Assembly (NCBI RefSeq): GCF_027942865.1
Contig: NC_134517.1
Span: forward strand, 6,839,705-6,903,704
Direction: 5' to 3'
DNA length: 64,000 bases
Source of the DNA: Odontesthes bonariensis
Lineage: Eukaryota > Chordata > Actinopteri > Atheriniformes > Atherinopsidae
The translations under genes were made by a program, and so were the position numbers. The notes under the pieces were generated by a model that saw only the letters and a list, made by a program, of their open reading frames with translations, was not told the origin of the DNA and searched no databases. Position 1 is the stretch's first letter. Each line of letters starts with the position of its first letter. Shown here in pieces: positions 20,281-33,250 of the stretch.

Positions 20281-21465
20281 CAGCCAGCCACATTGTTACC
20301 TGTAAATGGGAGAGTTGAGGAACCCAAACTGGAAGATGCACATATTCAGTTGGAGGACTTCACACAAGATGATCACAGCTACTGTCGGAGCACTCTGAGG
20401 CCAAACACATGTGACATAGGAAGGCACTTGTTCAAATCACTTGCTGGCTGAAAACCTTTTGCCTATTCACAGTGGCAGCTTGAAGCTTGACCCCATTGAT
20501 CAGCTTCTGATGACACTGATGAAACTCAGACTCAACCTTCCACATGAATACCTAGCAGTAAAGTTCAATGTTTGTCAAAATAGTGTTAGCAGTATATTTG
20601 CATACCGGACTGACCTTATGGAGACTCATATGAGGAGCTTCATCCCATGGCTGTGTAAGGAGACGGTAGTGAAAACAATGCCTTGTTGTTTCAAAGAACA
20701 CTATCCTGGCACAACCTGCATTATCGACTATTCCGAAATCCAACTACTGAATCCCTGAATCCTTGACCCAAGGGGACAGTCCTACAGTCTTTACTATGGA
20801 CAGAACACAATGAAGTTTATGGTCACCATTGCACCTTGTGGGTTGATCACGTTCATCTCACCAGTGTATGGAGGAAGATGCAGTGACAAGTTCATCATTT
20901 CTGACTCAGGTTTTCTGGAGTATCTCCACTCAGGTGATAATGTCATGGTTTATCGTGGCCTCATGATAAGAGAGGGGAGTGAAGCTGACCATTCCTTCTT
21001 GCACCCCAGCTTCCTACGCACTTATTTGTTTCCTAAATTGTCTTTTTTTCCCCCCATTTCTCTAGGTACCTAACTTATTGCACTTACTCTAGCACTAGTT
21101 ATGCTCTTAGCTGTTTGGTTGTGGAAGGAAATGTACTTATGACTTCTTGTGACCAGAAGTTCTTTTGCCTACCGATGTTGAACACACTAGTTGCTTTGGA
21201 TAAAAGCGTCTGAAAAATGACCGTAATGTAATGTAATATAATGCACAAAAAGGGACTTTCAGCTCTTAGAGAACTCCAGTTGCAGCAGAAACTTCACGGA
21301 GGTGAGGATACACATAGAACGTGTGATTTGAAGACTGAAACATTTCAAAATACTGTCAGAGACTACACCAGTTAGCCTTATCCCCATGATGGATAAAATA
21401 CTAAGAATCTGTGCTGCTCTGTGTAACTTGCAGGGGGATACGATTCATGAGGCATCAGAATAAGA
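20281..21465 (+). pseudogene. ISL2EU-type (DDE_Tnp_4) transposase pseudogene, interrupted
   Basis: Ordered, frame-shifted segments of one transposase are visible: LEDFTQDDHSYC near 20354-20390; DPIDQLLMTLMKLRLNLP with a following helix-turn-helix-like segment, FNVCQNSVSSIF (20441-20758); the first catalytic Asp region, TTCIIDYSEI; then SLYYGQNTMKFMVTIAP, SPVYGGRCSDKFI and VMVYRGLMI, where the second Asp of the usual DRGF motif is Tyr (20810-21000). After a LINE/SINE tail insertion at about 21010-21245, IHIERV (catalytic Glu region) and PVSLIPMMDKILRICAAL follow to 21465. Order and spacing match HTH_Tnp_4 plus DDE_Tnp_4 proteins of the ISL2EU group. Stops, a lost catalytic residue and the insertion show it is inactive. 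Confidence 0.7.
21010..21245 (+). mobile_element. LINE/SINE 3' tail inserted in the ISL2EU transposase
   Basis: TTGCTTTGGATAAAAGCGTC at 21193-21212 followed by TGTAATGTAATGTAATATAA repeats is the standard 3' end of a common fish non-LTR family and its SINEs. It splits the transposase frame between its second and third catalytic regions. The left boundary is approximate. Confidence 0.65.
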
Positions 21466-23180
21466 TGGAGCGAGAGGTTCATATTGAAATGAATGAACAC
21501 TTCTACATCTGATGTAGAATCCAATATCGATCAATGATTCTCCAGTAAAAGGAAATATCACTGTAATTTCTGCTTTGGAAAGTGTACATTCTTCAATGTA
21601 TTTTGAATATAATTTGTTTTCTTTTCAAAATAAAAACTAAATATTGTGAAGATAGTGCTCTAATGATCTTTTATCAGAGTGTGCTGCCTGTCATTATCTT
21701 ATAAAACTCTTTGTTTTGATTGCTGTTCCTGCTACCCATGAATGTTCACTTACAGGAGTCTCTGTCAGAGCATAAAGTCTCTGTTTTTCCCTATAGAATA
21801 AAGGATTACTTAAGGTACTTAAGTTAAAAAGAGGGGCACAAGTCCAATTTTGTAGTTTTTTTTTCTCAGACAGAGATATCTCTGAGCTGTTTGAAGGGCT
21901 CCATATTTGGTTGCACATTTTGTCTTTTTGATTGTTGCTGCTGCTTAACAGTAACGGTCATATATTTCAGTATCTATTCGCTTTGCTCGATAAGTTTTTA
22001 TTTTTTAATTTTTTCAGAATGAACCATTTATATCTATTTGTACAGCTTCTACACAAGATAGCCAGTGCATGAATTGACCTCGCCAATGAAGAAAGATGTA
22101 GAGGAAAAGCAAAAAAAAAAAAATGTTGAAAGCAGACAAAGCAGAGTAACATCGGTGAGACTTTTCCAAGATGGAACACACAGATAAAGAACAAAGGTCT
22201 GGGGAGATGCAGAAATGACTGGTTTTGTCATTTATAGGCAGTTTACAAACCCAGAGGCAATTTGTTACTAGAGGTGGGTGGACAACTTTTGGGACGGTTG
22301 CTATGTTCAATTTGACCACTGTATGTGATACACACTTTCTTTTTATTGATGTACAAACTAGAACAATTTGCAATATTTGCTTACAGCTTATTGCACGTTA
22401 GCCTTATTGTGACAATATTTGAGCATGTAAAGTGATGGTGATGATGCCCAGTAAATGTCAGCTTTGTAGTTTACATTAGGCCCAACCAAATTTACATAGT
22501 AGATAAACATTGGGTGTTACTAAAGACATAATTAAAGGTTCTGTTCTGTTTACTGAGCCTTAATTAATAAAACTGTTACCTATTATTCCATGCCAAAAAC
22601 AAGTATTTTGAGATATTACTCAGTCTTTTAGTTGGCCTATTGTAGACCATGATCCATTCATCAAACCATAAATAAACAAGCGAATAAATTCAAGATCTGT
22701 GCACCAAAAGTAATGGCACATATCCCAGGATGAATATTTTAGCTTTAGAGTACTATCTATGAGCTTGTAAGAAAAAATGTAGACGGGGAAATAGACACGG
22801 CAAAATATCATTACTACTTCTAATAGCGAGAAGTATGATTGCTTATGCTCCCTTGACCTGTTATTAAATACAATAGTTTTAAAGGTACAGCAACAAAAAA
22901 AATATGGACGAGTTATTAAAACCTGCAGAAACAGGTTGTGTAATTTGACTGTTTTCCACATTTCCCAGCAGGGGGAGGCATCATAACACACAAGAACTTC
23001 ACCCGTGTTTTATACATATACAGTAAAACATTTCCCCATACCATGGTGGGGCCAAAGTAAATCGATAACAGTATATGTTGTTACAGTCATAGCACACGTG
23101 GAGGCTAAAACTGGAAATACATAACTCTAGTTTTGAGTGACAGTCTGAAACGCCTATCAGAAAACCACATGATAAGGCGA
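21466..23180. other. spacer, with one CTCF-like motif
   Basis: No coding or transposon signal was recognised. The only site of note is CCAGCAGGGGGAGGCA at 22965-22980, listed separately. Confidence 0.45.
22965..22980 (+). promoter_or_regulatory. CTCF-like motif
   Basis: CCAGCAGGGGGAGGCA fits the vertebrate CTCF core (CCASYAGRKGGC) closely. Sequence match only. Confidence 0.35.
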
Positions 23181-23552
23181 GCGTTAAGGTGACTGAGTAA
23201 ATCTAAGTGAGTAAAGGACAGAGATCAACACCACTGATGTGGAAGTCTGCACATTACCTGTTTGTGCTTCACATTCTCTGAGCAGAGCAGTACCATCAGT
23301 GCTCTGTGGCACCCGCTCTGCGCGCGGTGGCTTGAAAAAGGTGCGACAAAACTCCCCCCGAAACATCGTAGCCTACTCAGAGTTTTCTTTAACGACGCAG
23401 TGATGGCAGGCAGACTGCGCCAATCTGTGGCGTATTTACGCGGAATGAAGTCCTAATTAGTGTACCTACAGCAGCTTGAGGGAAGGGTGAAGCGAGTGCT
23501 GGAAGTTTTGAATGGGTTTAACTTTGGACGTGTGCGCTGTGGCTTTGCTCGG

Positions 23553-23651
23553 ATGGGATGCACGGTGAGCTTTATCTGCTGTGAAGACGACTTTCTGCAA
23601 ATGCCCGTTTACCAACATGAGGATGAAAAGAAGAAAGGCAGCCTGAAAAAG
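23553..23651 (+). CDS. candidate first coding exon of an unidentified gene (MGCTVS start)
   Basis: ATG at 23553 opens a 33-codon exon that ends at a strong donor, AAAAAG|GTAAGA (23651/23652), in phase 0. The peptide starts MGCTVSFICCEDD, with Gly2 for N-myristoylation and nearby cysteines suitable for palmitoylation, and then turns acidic and lysine-rich. The region upstream (about 23270-23460) is more GC-rich than its surroundings, as expected near a promoter. No partner exon was recognised inside the window, so the gene is unknown. A second phase-0 candidate first exon lies at 52626. The longer open stretch from 23460 is also compatible. Confidence 0.35.
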
Positions 23652-23849
23652 GTAAGAAAAGCAGGCAGCTGGAGAAATGTGCGGGTGGCAAAAACCCATG
23701 CAGTCACGAGTGGGCCAGTTGGTTCACATGAGGCTGACTGTCTGCTGCTTTCTGTGCAGATTGAACATGGTTATTTGTATGCATGGTTATTTGTTTATGT
23801 CCCACATATAACCCAACTGTCTGTCATTATGTGGGACATTAGATAAGAG

Positions 23850-24360
23850 TTTTTGACCTTTGGTTCAAGGAAACTCCTCTCATCCAGACAATCAACAAAG
23901 GTTACTATAGAAATATGTCAAAGACTGGAATATGGTCACAGGTCGTCAAAACAACAACAACAACATCCTGCTCACAACCATCAATCCAGGTATACTGTGT
24001 GTCTATACATGCTTTCACAATAGCTATTCATTACTTGTTTGAGGGATTGAGGTGAACCATTCACCATATTGAATGCCAGGGCAACTCTGAAAAGTTGAAG
24101 TTCCACCTTCAGTTCATGACAAATATCTAAGGGTCTACCTGTAGTGATGTAAAAATAATTAACTTTTTTTTCCCCCTTATACCCCTTTATGCTAATGGGT
24201 CTCTGTTGATTATTTAGTGAGTCAGAAATGTGTAACCAGTTAAATGCAGCATTATTTTTCTTAGTTTGCAGCCTTTTTTGTCCTAATGAGGGTGACCCCC
24301 TCAGTTAGCGGACACATTTTGGCCTAATCAAAGCTACTTTTGACACTTATGACTCAGTTA
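23850..24360. other. spacer
   Basis: Nothing recognised. A short ACAACAACAACAAC run lies near 23950. Confidence 0.4.
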
Positions 24361-24545
24361 TGGCACCCGGCAGTTATGTGGGCCAGATGTAGCCCAAGTC
24401 GCGAGCTTGGCCTTAATGGGGTTATTTGTACGTGCTGTATGGGCCAGATGTGGTTCAAATGACAAAAGCTGGCTTTGACATGTTGTGTGACACGTCTTTA
24501 AGACACACACAATTGTGTGTGTCTTAAAGACGCAAAAAAAAATGC
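24360..24545. repeat. GGGCCAGATGT-repeat segment ending in a 40-bp palindrome
   Basis: GGGCCAGATGTAGCCCAA (24381) recurs as GGGCCAGATGTGGTTCAA (24441), 60 bases later, suggesting a decayed tandem repeat with a unit of about 60 bp. Directly downstream is the perfect palindrome 24493-24532. This kind of GGGCCAGATGTGGC text occurs in fish interspersed repeats; the family is not known to me. Confidence 0.45.
24493..24532. repeat. 40-bp perfect palindrome without spacer
   Basis: The sequence equals its own reverse complement over 40 bases, with 20-base arms and no loop, centred on CAATTG at 24512/24513. Each arm holds CTTTAAGACACACACA-type text. It would form a cruciform or hairpin. Confidence 0.92.
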
Positions 24546-27500
24546 AGATTTGGGCCATGCCTGAAGTATGTTACTTTTAGGAAGGAAGCATATTGACTAA
24601 GTGCACATCCTAAAAAAAAAAGAACATAACCCTTTTGAAATCAGATGGAAATTGAACAAAAATGAAGTTCTGGTAGCCGGACTAACACACAAATATTAGG
24701 TGTTTGTGGGTGGAATTACTCTGATATTTACGCTCAACTGGACTCAGTTTAGCTTCGGCGCTCTTCACATGCTCCATTGTAGCTCTGTAGTGTTGTGTCT
24801 CCCCCTCCATTGATAAACAACACTTCTAACAGTGCCTTACTCTCTATTGATGAGAGTTCAGTTTGATCTCTTCTAGCAGTCGCAATGCCGATTTTCGGGT
24901 GTAATAAATCTCTGGTGGATTAGTGTATACAGAAACAATTGATGACAGGTAATCATGAATTATATGCAACCTTTTTCAATGTTTGGAGCGAGAATTGCAT
25001 CGGTTTCATCAGATAAGCTTTAAAATAAGCATTAACTAACAAAGCTTTTACACCTGTGATGCACTGAGTTGCATTTTTGTTTAGACAGATGTTTAGCTCT
25101 TTGTCACTGTATGCATTTTCATCCCTCTTTGCTGTGGTCTTGGGTTTTTCTGTTACATACTGCTGCAGGCCCATCAGTTGAGCTCAAGTACCCTATGCCT
25201 AACCTCCGCCATCTTGTTGCAAATGTGTAAATGATTTCACATTGTAAATCACAATAAAGACAAAACCTGGCATTTTTTTCTAATAAGACTGAGCTAATTT
25301 TACATTTGTGAACCAGAAATTTGGTTGATAAAAGCCAACTAATTGGACTTCTGCTCAGTTGCAAACTTGTTTTTTTCGTGCACTTGTGGTCAGAAAGTTT
25401 TAGAAGTTAGTGAGATTATGGTCTGTGCCATTGCCCTATGTTCACTAGTAGTACATTAGTTGTTGTGACCAGAAATATGCTATGATAGGAATTTTTATAT
25501 TGCCTTTCTTATCTTACCTTAACTCAGATAAATGGCCACCATTTATTTGATCACATTAATGTTTCTTAACTTAGCTATTCAACTTTCCAACTTTACATTT
25601 TCCTGGTATCCAGTGGCAGTTGCCCTCCTGATATGGCACTGCCAGTCATACTGTGCATGGAAAAAAGTTTCATCCATGAAAAGATACACATTTTATTTCC
25701 CATCACAGTCCAGACATATACTCTACATTCTACCTTGTGTAATGTGCTGCTGGGAAGTAACCCTGCAGAAAGACATCTTGGGTGACTTTTCTTGAGTATG
25801 CTGAGTTGTCGGGTGGCATAGCAAAACACTGCGCACTGAAACGTTGCAGGGCTGTGGGCACATGGAGAACTGTGGGAAGTCCATGTCCGGACTCTGCCAG
25901 CAGAGCTGTGGTTGAAGTAATGCAGTGGTGCTAAAGTGTTGAAGATAGTCTCCAAAGGGAAATGAGTAAGACTCCATCATGCTGAAAGTCAACAATCAGC
26001 AGTTGCTGAAGAGTTAAGATAACGTTTAAGTTTTAAGACTGTATATCAATGAATTAGTGTTCTGTATGACAATGTGAATCTAGATAGAAAGTTAGTGAGT
26101 AACAAGCATTGTTAAAGTTTAACTATAGTTGATACGTCTCTGGACTTTATTTACCTTGGTGTGCTTGCATAGATTCTTTTTTTTTTGCATAAAATTTGTT
26201 TTGTTTGTCCTTGTCATGTTGGTGGTGTGTTCAGGTGCAGAGTGCTTCCTTACTGACATAAATGTTTGGCCACTACTGTCAGATGCATTGAGGAAGACCC
26301 ATAGAGCAAAACTTTGAAGAGTGATAGCAATCTGACATAAAGTAAGACCCTCATGTAAACACACTCTAGCTAAACTTTGAACTGGATTAAAGGTATACAA
26401 CATGATTTTGGGAGAATGCATGCTATGTGGTTGTTGTATAGGGGCTGTGGTACAGTCGGCACACAAAGACTGCCATACCGATGATTGACAGAACACAATG
26501 GGCAGAACACAATTTGATGGCAAAACCATTTTGTAACAAAAGGAAAAAAAAAACTTGTTACGGTGTTGTACTGACTGAACAAACATCTCAGAAAGACAGT
26601 GACAGGGTTATTTATTCTTTACAGATACAAACTGAAAGGATTGTCAGTTTTTATTTAAAATGACGTATTAAAATTCTTAAACTCCATTTGTGTTTTGTTA
26701 TACACTCCAAATGGCACTTGATCATTTCAGCAGGTTGATTTATTTAGTGTTTCTCGATTTCCTATTTCTGTTTGAGCGAGTCTCAAAAGCTGCTACCTCA
26801 CAACCTTCACAATATAAAACATTGGAAGGCTATTCCCAGCTCAGAATAGCAGGTTGAAATCCTGGTGTCAAGTGTTGAGCAGTTGATGTGTTGGGGGACA
26901 AAAAGAGGGAGAAAAAAAAGGAGCTGATAAGTGAATTAAAGCCTTGGTGGAGGTGCTTGTTTGCTGATGTTTTGGTGAGGGACTAATAAGACACTGAATG
27001 AATTCTACCAGAAACTTAATTTCCAGCTTCTATTTTCCCTAAAGTTTTACTTTGTCTATATACATTTGTACATTCATTAACATTCATGACACAGCCTTGA
27101 GCGATTTGAAGATAAAAACTGTCTGCACTTCAGTTTGCACTGCCTGATTCTAGGAATATCTGCAATTGCTATGCCTTGTTAAATCTGCTTTGTGTTGTTG
27201 TCAGTCAGAAGACACCCAAAGAGATATTTTGATGACCAAGCCAGGGATATATTAAGACTTCATTTGACTTATATTCTCGAGTAGCATGCCACTGGACTGA
27301 ATAGCAAACAGTTTTCTATGTGCAGTACGTTTTGATTGTGTACCGCTTAATGCATTTTTGCTGGTAGGAGAAACTTTGGGAAAAAAATCCTTTTTTTGCC
27401 TCTATTGTCTTTTTGTACATTGTACACTTATCTCGCACACTCACATGAACAAGAATTAAAGAGCAAATTAAGAGCTTTGTGTCCTCTTAAAGTATCTTAT

Positions 27501-29260
27501 TGCATTTCACATGTTATTGTGCTTTGGTGTGTTTTTTGTTTACTGTCTGCCTTTTTTATTCTCATGTAAATCTGTCAAACTTAGACTCTTGCGCTTCTAT
27601 TCATTGGATGATCGATCATTGTAGCTCCTACCCTTTGGCTCAAGGATATTTCTTGGTCCAGAGTGTTATCATTCAGGAATCTACTCTTGTGTACAAAAGC
27701 CATTTCCGGAAAAGTTGGGTAGTTTTCCAAAATGTTAAAATATAAACTTGAATCTGTAATTTGATAATTAGTGTGAACCTTTTTTTATAGACACAAGTAA
27801 AAAGGAAATGATTTTCAGTGGCTTCGTCGACCAAATTTATTGTATCTAAATATTATATAGACGAATCCAGGAATGCGAAGGAAGAAGTGAAGAAAGACAG
27901 AAGAGTTTATATAAAGTTACCCTGTTTTTGAAGATTCTACAACCAGCTTCTTCCAGAAATGCAACCTGAAACTTCATGACACAAGGAGAAAGCCCTATAT
28001 GAACTTTGACAGTGGATGTGCGTTCTGTGCTCAGATGAGTCGAATGCTTCAGCTGCCTTTGGAAAAAGATGTCTAGTTCTACCAAAGATTAGAAAAAGCT
28101 CTTATCAGCCAAAGGTGTAGAGGTGTTTGTGATTATATTGGGATGCAAATTGGAATTTGGAGAGGTCCAAGAGGTCTGTGGTTTGCAGAATAATGCCAGG
28201 CTTCATTCTACAAAACTTAACAACAACAACTACATAGCCTCAGAGACACATAGCGAGTTCATTACTGGTCTGTATGCTGTCGAGATCTATCACCTATTGG
28301 AAATAGATGTTGATCACGAAGTGGAGAAACAGACAGCCATAACAACTTCAGACTTTTGAGTAGTTGAAATCTCGTGTTCAGCAAAATGTATTCACTGATT
28401 CATCTGCAAAGCTGCAACAACAACAATCCACTGTTCCCAGATGATTAAAAAAGTACATGTAAATGGTTAGGGGATGTAACACTTTACATGCCTCTGTTCA
28501 AGCTTTTTTGTGTGCTTTTGGCATTGAATGCTAGATTTGTTTACCTTGTCCTATGATACAGTTGGTCAATGAAGACACTGAGAATATTTTATACTCTGTG
28601 TTTGTTAGATAAAGATGAAAAAAATGAAGAAATTACAGATTTAATTTTTGTTGCATTTTTTTTTAACCTTCCCAATTTTTGTGGAAATCAAATTTGTAAT
28701 ATTCAGTTCACATTTAATTTGAAATCATTTGGCCTAAAACCAAATTTAATCCCATAAAGTCAAGCGATCACGCCTCAGGTCACCTGCTCTAAATGAGCAA
28801 GATGGCGATAGACAAAAGCTAAACTCGAGACTTCAAAACAGTAACCCATAAATCAGACGGTGATGTCATAGTGGTGGATTATTTGCATACTCTATGGTTA
28901 TAGGGATGTTATTGAGTAGATGTTTTCACACACAAACACGGGAAATTCTCAGGAAAAAGTGCAGACATTTTGGTCGGGACTTTTCCGCAGTTGCTGTTCA
29001 CAAAAGCACATCATAGTTGTCACTGGAGATGGGCTCTCCTGGCTGAAATGCTTGGGAGGGGAGTATAGAGGAACAAGTGTGTAGAGCGCTCAGGAGGAAG
29101 CACGTGATGCAGAAATTAGCTGTTTTCTTTATAACACGTTGAGAACAGCAGATGAGGCTCCTTTTTTGTGTTGGCATGAATGCATCTGAATGTATCCACA
29201 TTAACGGAAGCAAACAGAAGCAGCATGCAGATCAGCGGAAAGGACTAATCTGTTCCAGCA
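24546..29260. other. long AT-rich spacer
   Basis: No coding exon, terminal repeat or known LINE/SINE tail was recognised across this stretch. Short open frames here lack conserved motifs and splice context. It could be intron or intergenic DNA. Confidence 0.5.
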
Positions 29261-29283
29261 CGCACGCACGCACGCACGCACGA
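29260..29283. repeat. (ACGC)n microsatellite
   Basis: ACGC repeats about six times in perfect register. Confidence 0.85.
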
Positions 29284-30763
29284 TGCTGCACTGGAAGCAG
29301 CTTTTCTCTATAGTTCTATAGAAAGCAGCACAGGCTTGGTTTTGATGGGTTTGTATTGCTGCAACAAATAACTGTAAGTAGGGACAGTATTACTTGTAAC
29401 AATATGACATATTGTTAGTGTAGTCAATTAAAAAATGTTGATATTTGCTTCATGCTTGAATAATTCATTAACCTATATGTATTTATAACCTATAGCATAT
29501 GCTCTGGGGATCACATCAATAGTTTTTCACATGTTTGCATCCTGCATTTACATGACTTCTCTTTCCTTTAAAGAACAGGTAACATTTTGATAGATGTTGA
29601 GTTTTCCTTGCAAAGTTTAACAATTTGCACATTATTTGTGTAAAGGAAATCTGATATGAAGGCTTTAAGAGGCTGAGGTTAGTCTAATTTCCTTATACTT
29701 TTCTAGACGTGAATTTGTAAAGTGTCTGTGGGTCTAATCTTGTTCTGTCCTATTTTGAAATTACAGAGCTGAATCTCAATTAATGTAGATGTTTATTGAT
29801 CTGTGTTATTGACTGTGATTGATGAAAAAGACCACAGAGAATATGAAATTAATTAATTAATTTTTGAAAAAGTTTGATCAGTCATCTATTTAAAACTCAT
29901 AAGTCCACATAAATTATGGCAGACATTTTAAACCAATATTTATTCTTATCAAGGACAGCTTTCTGTATGCCAGTATTTCAGATAATGATCAGACCACTCT
30001 TTTGACATCAGTAATGCAGCTTATTATCCTTAAAGAAAAAACTAATCCTCATTCCATTTTCATCCCTTCCAAGTGAGAGCCTATATCTCTCCCATTTTAT
30101 GAATTCCCACCAAAGTGTCAGACGGCAGGCGGGGGCTTTCCTGGCATTTTTAAGATTTTCGATAAAGGTATGTGGTGAACTGAAAGTTACCTGCCGCCCC
30201 ATATTGCATTCCAGTGGATGCTTTAACTGTGAGAAACAGTGTGTCCTCTGTGCTCTGTCTCTTGGGAGGCCTATCATTTCACTCCAACCTGCTGGCACTG
30301 ACCTGCAGCAGAACAAGCCCCTCTCTGTATGTTCTTCTGTGGAGAGGTGCGCAGTGTGTGCTTGACCCAGGAGAGTGCCGTGTTGCCTCAGCATATTTAA
30401 CCCCTGTCATTTTACCTTTTAATATCCATGCACTTGGGGATTCAACCTTGTGGATATTACTGAGTTTTTATGTCAGAGTAGCAGAATTGAGAGTGATGAA
30501 TAGTTGAGCTGTTCCATATATGAGAATCTGAGTAAAATGTTTTTCACACATTATATGTAATGATGCTTGGCTAAGATGCATGTTTTATGGTAACAAGAAG
30601 GACAACCTGGTTGCACAGAAATGGACGAAATGGACAAAACTTCTGGACCCATGTTGTAGAATGTTGTTTATTCGATTATGTTCTGATATCATGAAAAGTG
30701 ACAGGCTTCTCTTCCTTTGACTTTGAGAATTTGTTCATCTTAAGTCAACAGCAGACATGGACT
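29284..30763. other. spacer
   Basis: No recognised feature. A short AATTAATTAATTAATT run lies near 29847-29862. Confidence 0.45.
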
Positions 30764-30767
30764 TTAA

Positions 30768-31407
30768 AGGGGATAGAGAATCAAAATCGTCTTTTTCACG
30801 TTTTTGGTGTTAGTTCTGAGTCTCCCCGCTGTGGGGAGTACACACGAAGTGCCAGCAAGTGTCAGAACCTCTGTTTCAAGTACTCCCCTTTTTTGAGTAT
30901 CCCCCAGAAAAAGTGCCAATCCGTTTTTGTGAAAAAGTGATGTCACTTTTTCAGCAATCGCCACCCCCACACCCAAATCCACAGCCACCCCGTTTCAGAC
31001 ACGCCCCTTCGGCAAGAAACAGAAACCGGTGTGCCTTCCAAGGCTGTGAAAGCGGACTACGATCGTTACATATTCTTCCCCCGGAAAGCAATGTTCGCGA
31101 TCAATGGCTTTTATTTATTTTTAACAGCATCCCCAGTACATACAACCGCCGACTTTTCCTTTGCTCTGCGCAATTCACGGAGTACAGTTTCACAAACCTT
31201 GCACGATTACGAGCAGGCTTCAGTTGGAATTTTGCTCAGTAGATGGTCAGTTCCGACAGGGACAGACAGACTGCAGCGAGGTGTGCGCTCCGCTGAGAAG
31301 GTGATCGGCTGCATCTATCCATGACATGCACGTCTCCAGGACTATGGGGCGAGCAGGCCTCTGGAACAAGAAGATAAACGGATACAAAAGGCTTTCATTG
31401 AGCCCCT
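30768..31407 (+). mobile_element. TTAA-flanked Kolobok-like element with a THAP-type exon
   Basis: TTAA at 30764-30767 and 31408-31411 bracket a 640-bp element beginning AGGGGATAG and ending, reverse-complemented, AGGGGCTC. Inside, the plus-strand frame 30859-31242 contains a THAP-like zinc finger. TTAA duplications with a THAP protein are the hallmarks of the Kolobok superfamily. The catalytic part of the transposase is absent. Confidence 0.65.
30859..31242 (+). pseudogene. THAP-type zinc-finger fragment of a Kolobok transposase
   Basis: In the frame 30859-31242 the segment from about 31010 reads RNRCAFQGCESGLRSLHILP, then DQWLLFIFNSIP and LFLCSAQFTEYSFTNLARL. This is the THAP layout Cx4C, the conserved Trp and CSxHF, but the His of the last motif is Gln here (CSAQF), so the zinc site looks damaged. 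No poly-exon continuation exists in the short element. Confidence 0.6.
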
Positions 31408-31411
31408 TTAA

Positions 31412-33185
31412 GTGTCTTTAATTCACTCGGCTAAGCTGAGTGGATAAAATGACAGTCAGAATGATAGATTTAGGTATAGAGCAACTGTATTTTCTCTTCA
31501 GTCACAGTTCTGTCCTTTTTTTTGGGTCTTTACCTCCACCTCAACCCAAGACCTAGTGACATAAGTAGTACATAATACACTCTGTTTAGTCCTCTGTCGT
31601 CCAACTTCTATGGCTTTATTTATCCATGAATGTTGCCTTTATCCTCCAGTTTTGTTGATATTTCTCTACATGTGAGAGGGATTTTCTTGTCTTCCCCCTA
31701 ATACTTTGCAAGGCAACGAGGCATTTGCTCTTGGCAACGTTCAAATCCCACAAAGTCTCACTCTAGGGGCTTTTGTAGCCATTCATAAAACTTCCGAGTG
31801 ATGGACAGGGAGCTCAGCTCTCCCAGGTTCCGTTCCTTTCTGTTCCAAATGTGTCTTTTGTTGATATCTGTGGCTCCTCTCTTCTCCTTGGGTCTTTTTT
31901 TTTTTTTTCCAAAGTCACAGGGCTCCGAGGGTAATTACTGTGACAGTGGAGCAGAAGTTAGGCTGGGCTAACAAGTCGCCCAATCATGTTTTCATCATCA
32001 GGAGAATGTTTTTTTTTTTGGGGACGTAATAAATCTCCCCTTTGACATGCTACATTTACTCTGAATACACACAGGAAGAAAGACCCCAGATTTTTTTTTT
32101 TCCTGTTGCGACTTTGCACCAAGGCTTGCAACAAGCCGAGGCAGATCATTGTTGCTCATTCACCCTCTCTGTTTTTTTAAAGGGTTGGCTTGCACACTAA
32201 GACATTCCGTTGTAGAAGAATTTCATAGATATTTACAAAGGAATGTGGTGTTTTAGTGGACTGCGAAAGAGACACAAGTGGCATTATGAAATGGATCCAT
32301 AAAGTTTTTATTGAACCTTTACTGGAAAAATAATAGACTCAATCAGACTTGTACTCTCGGGGCAGTGATCAATGTGACATTGAAATGGTGAACACATTTC
32401 TAATCATTACTAATTTCAGCATTTATTTTTAACACCAAAATTCTTCTTTATCCATGTTATTGCATAAAAATCGCTTTTCTCTTTCCTTGCGTGATGGCTC
32501 TCAGAGTCTCCAGGGCCCGAGATGCAACATAAGAGCAAGTGATTGCTTGTTTTTATTATAGAACAGAAGAAACCACATGGCATTCTATTTAGGAAAAGAA
32601 GAAAAAACAGCACATTTACCACGTTGCTGTTCCGATTCCTGTTAATGTGAGAGACTGTGCCTCACCTTGTGCACCATGGAAAGGAATCTTTAATTAAATC
32701 ACGCTCTTGAGCACAGTGTGACATGTGTTGCATGCTCCTTTAAGCCTCCACAAGCCGCACTGACATGCCACACATTTATATCATATCTGCTGTTTATTTA
32801 ACCCCAATGTTAAGTTCACTAAAGCTGAGTTTATGATGATTATTTTTTTGTTTCTTACATCTAGAGTAAGTTGACGAAATTATATTACACAGGATCGGAC
32901 TTTGTCTACTGATATACATCCATTTTTTTTCATTGCTATTTTACTTATTCTAATCCTCCCTGTTATTTTTCTGGTAGTATTTGTCCATTGCATCTGCTGC
33001 TTTGCATGGATGGGAATGAACTGCATTCAAGGGCATAATGAAGATTGTGATCACATGATAAATGTTTGTTGAATCTTTTTGTGTGCAGTAAAAATCTCTG
33101 CATCTGCATTGTCTGCATTATGGTATTGTCAGCTTTATTTAATAAATGTCTGGGGGAAATTCTGCAAGTGTTTTGAGGTCTCTAG
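31412..33185. other. spacer
   Basis: Several T homopolymers (31898-31910, 32010-32019, 32091-32101) but no gene or element boundary was recognised. Confidence 0.45.
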
Positions 33186-33250
33186 AATAGAATAGAATAG
33201 AATAGAAAAATACTTTATTCATCCCCCAGTGGGGGAAATAAAAAAAAAGG
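33184..33250 (-). mobile_element. CR1/L2-group LINE 3' tail (very short, 5'-truncated)
   Basis: AATAG repeats (33187-33207) followed by AATACTTTATTCATCCCCCA and GGGGGAAAT is the standard tail of fish CR1/L2-group LINEs on the minus strand. Only the tail inserted or survived. Confidence 0.6.

Noticed and set aside
23460..23846. 128-residue ORF as an intact single-exon gene
   Set aside because: The frame runs through a strong splice donor at 23652; only the part up to the donor looks protein-like.
24360..24545. CRISPR-like or satellite array
   Set aside because: Only two diverged units are visible and there are no regular spacers; the organism is a vertebrate.
30008..30507. Overlapping ORFs around 30.0-30.5 kb
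   Set aside because: Low-complexity-free, but no domain, no splice signals and no agreement between strands; likely chance frames.
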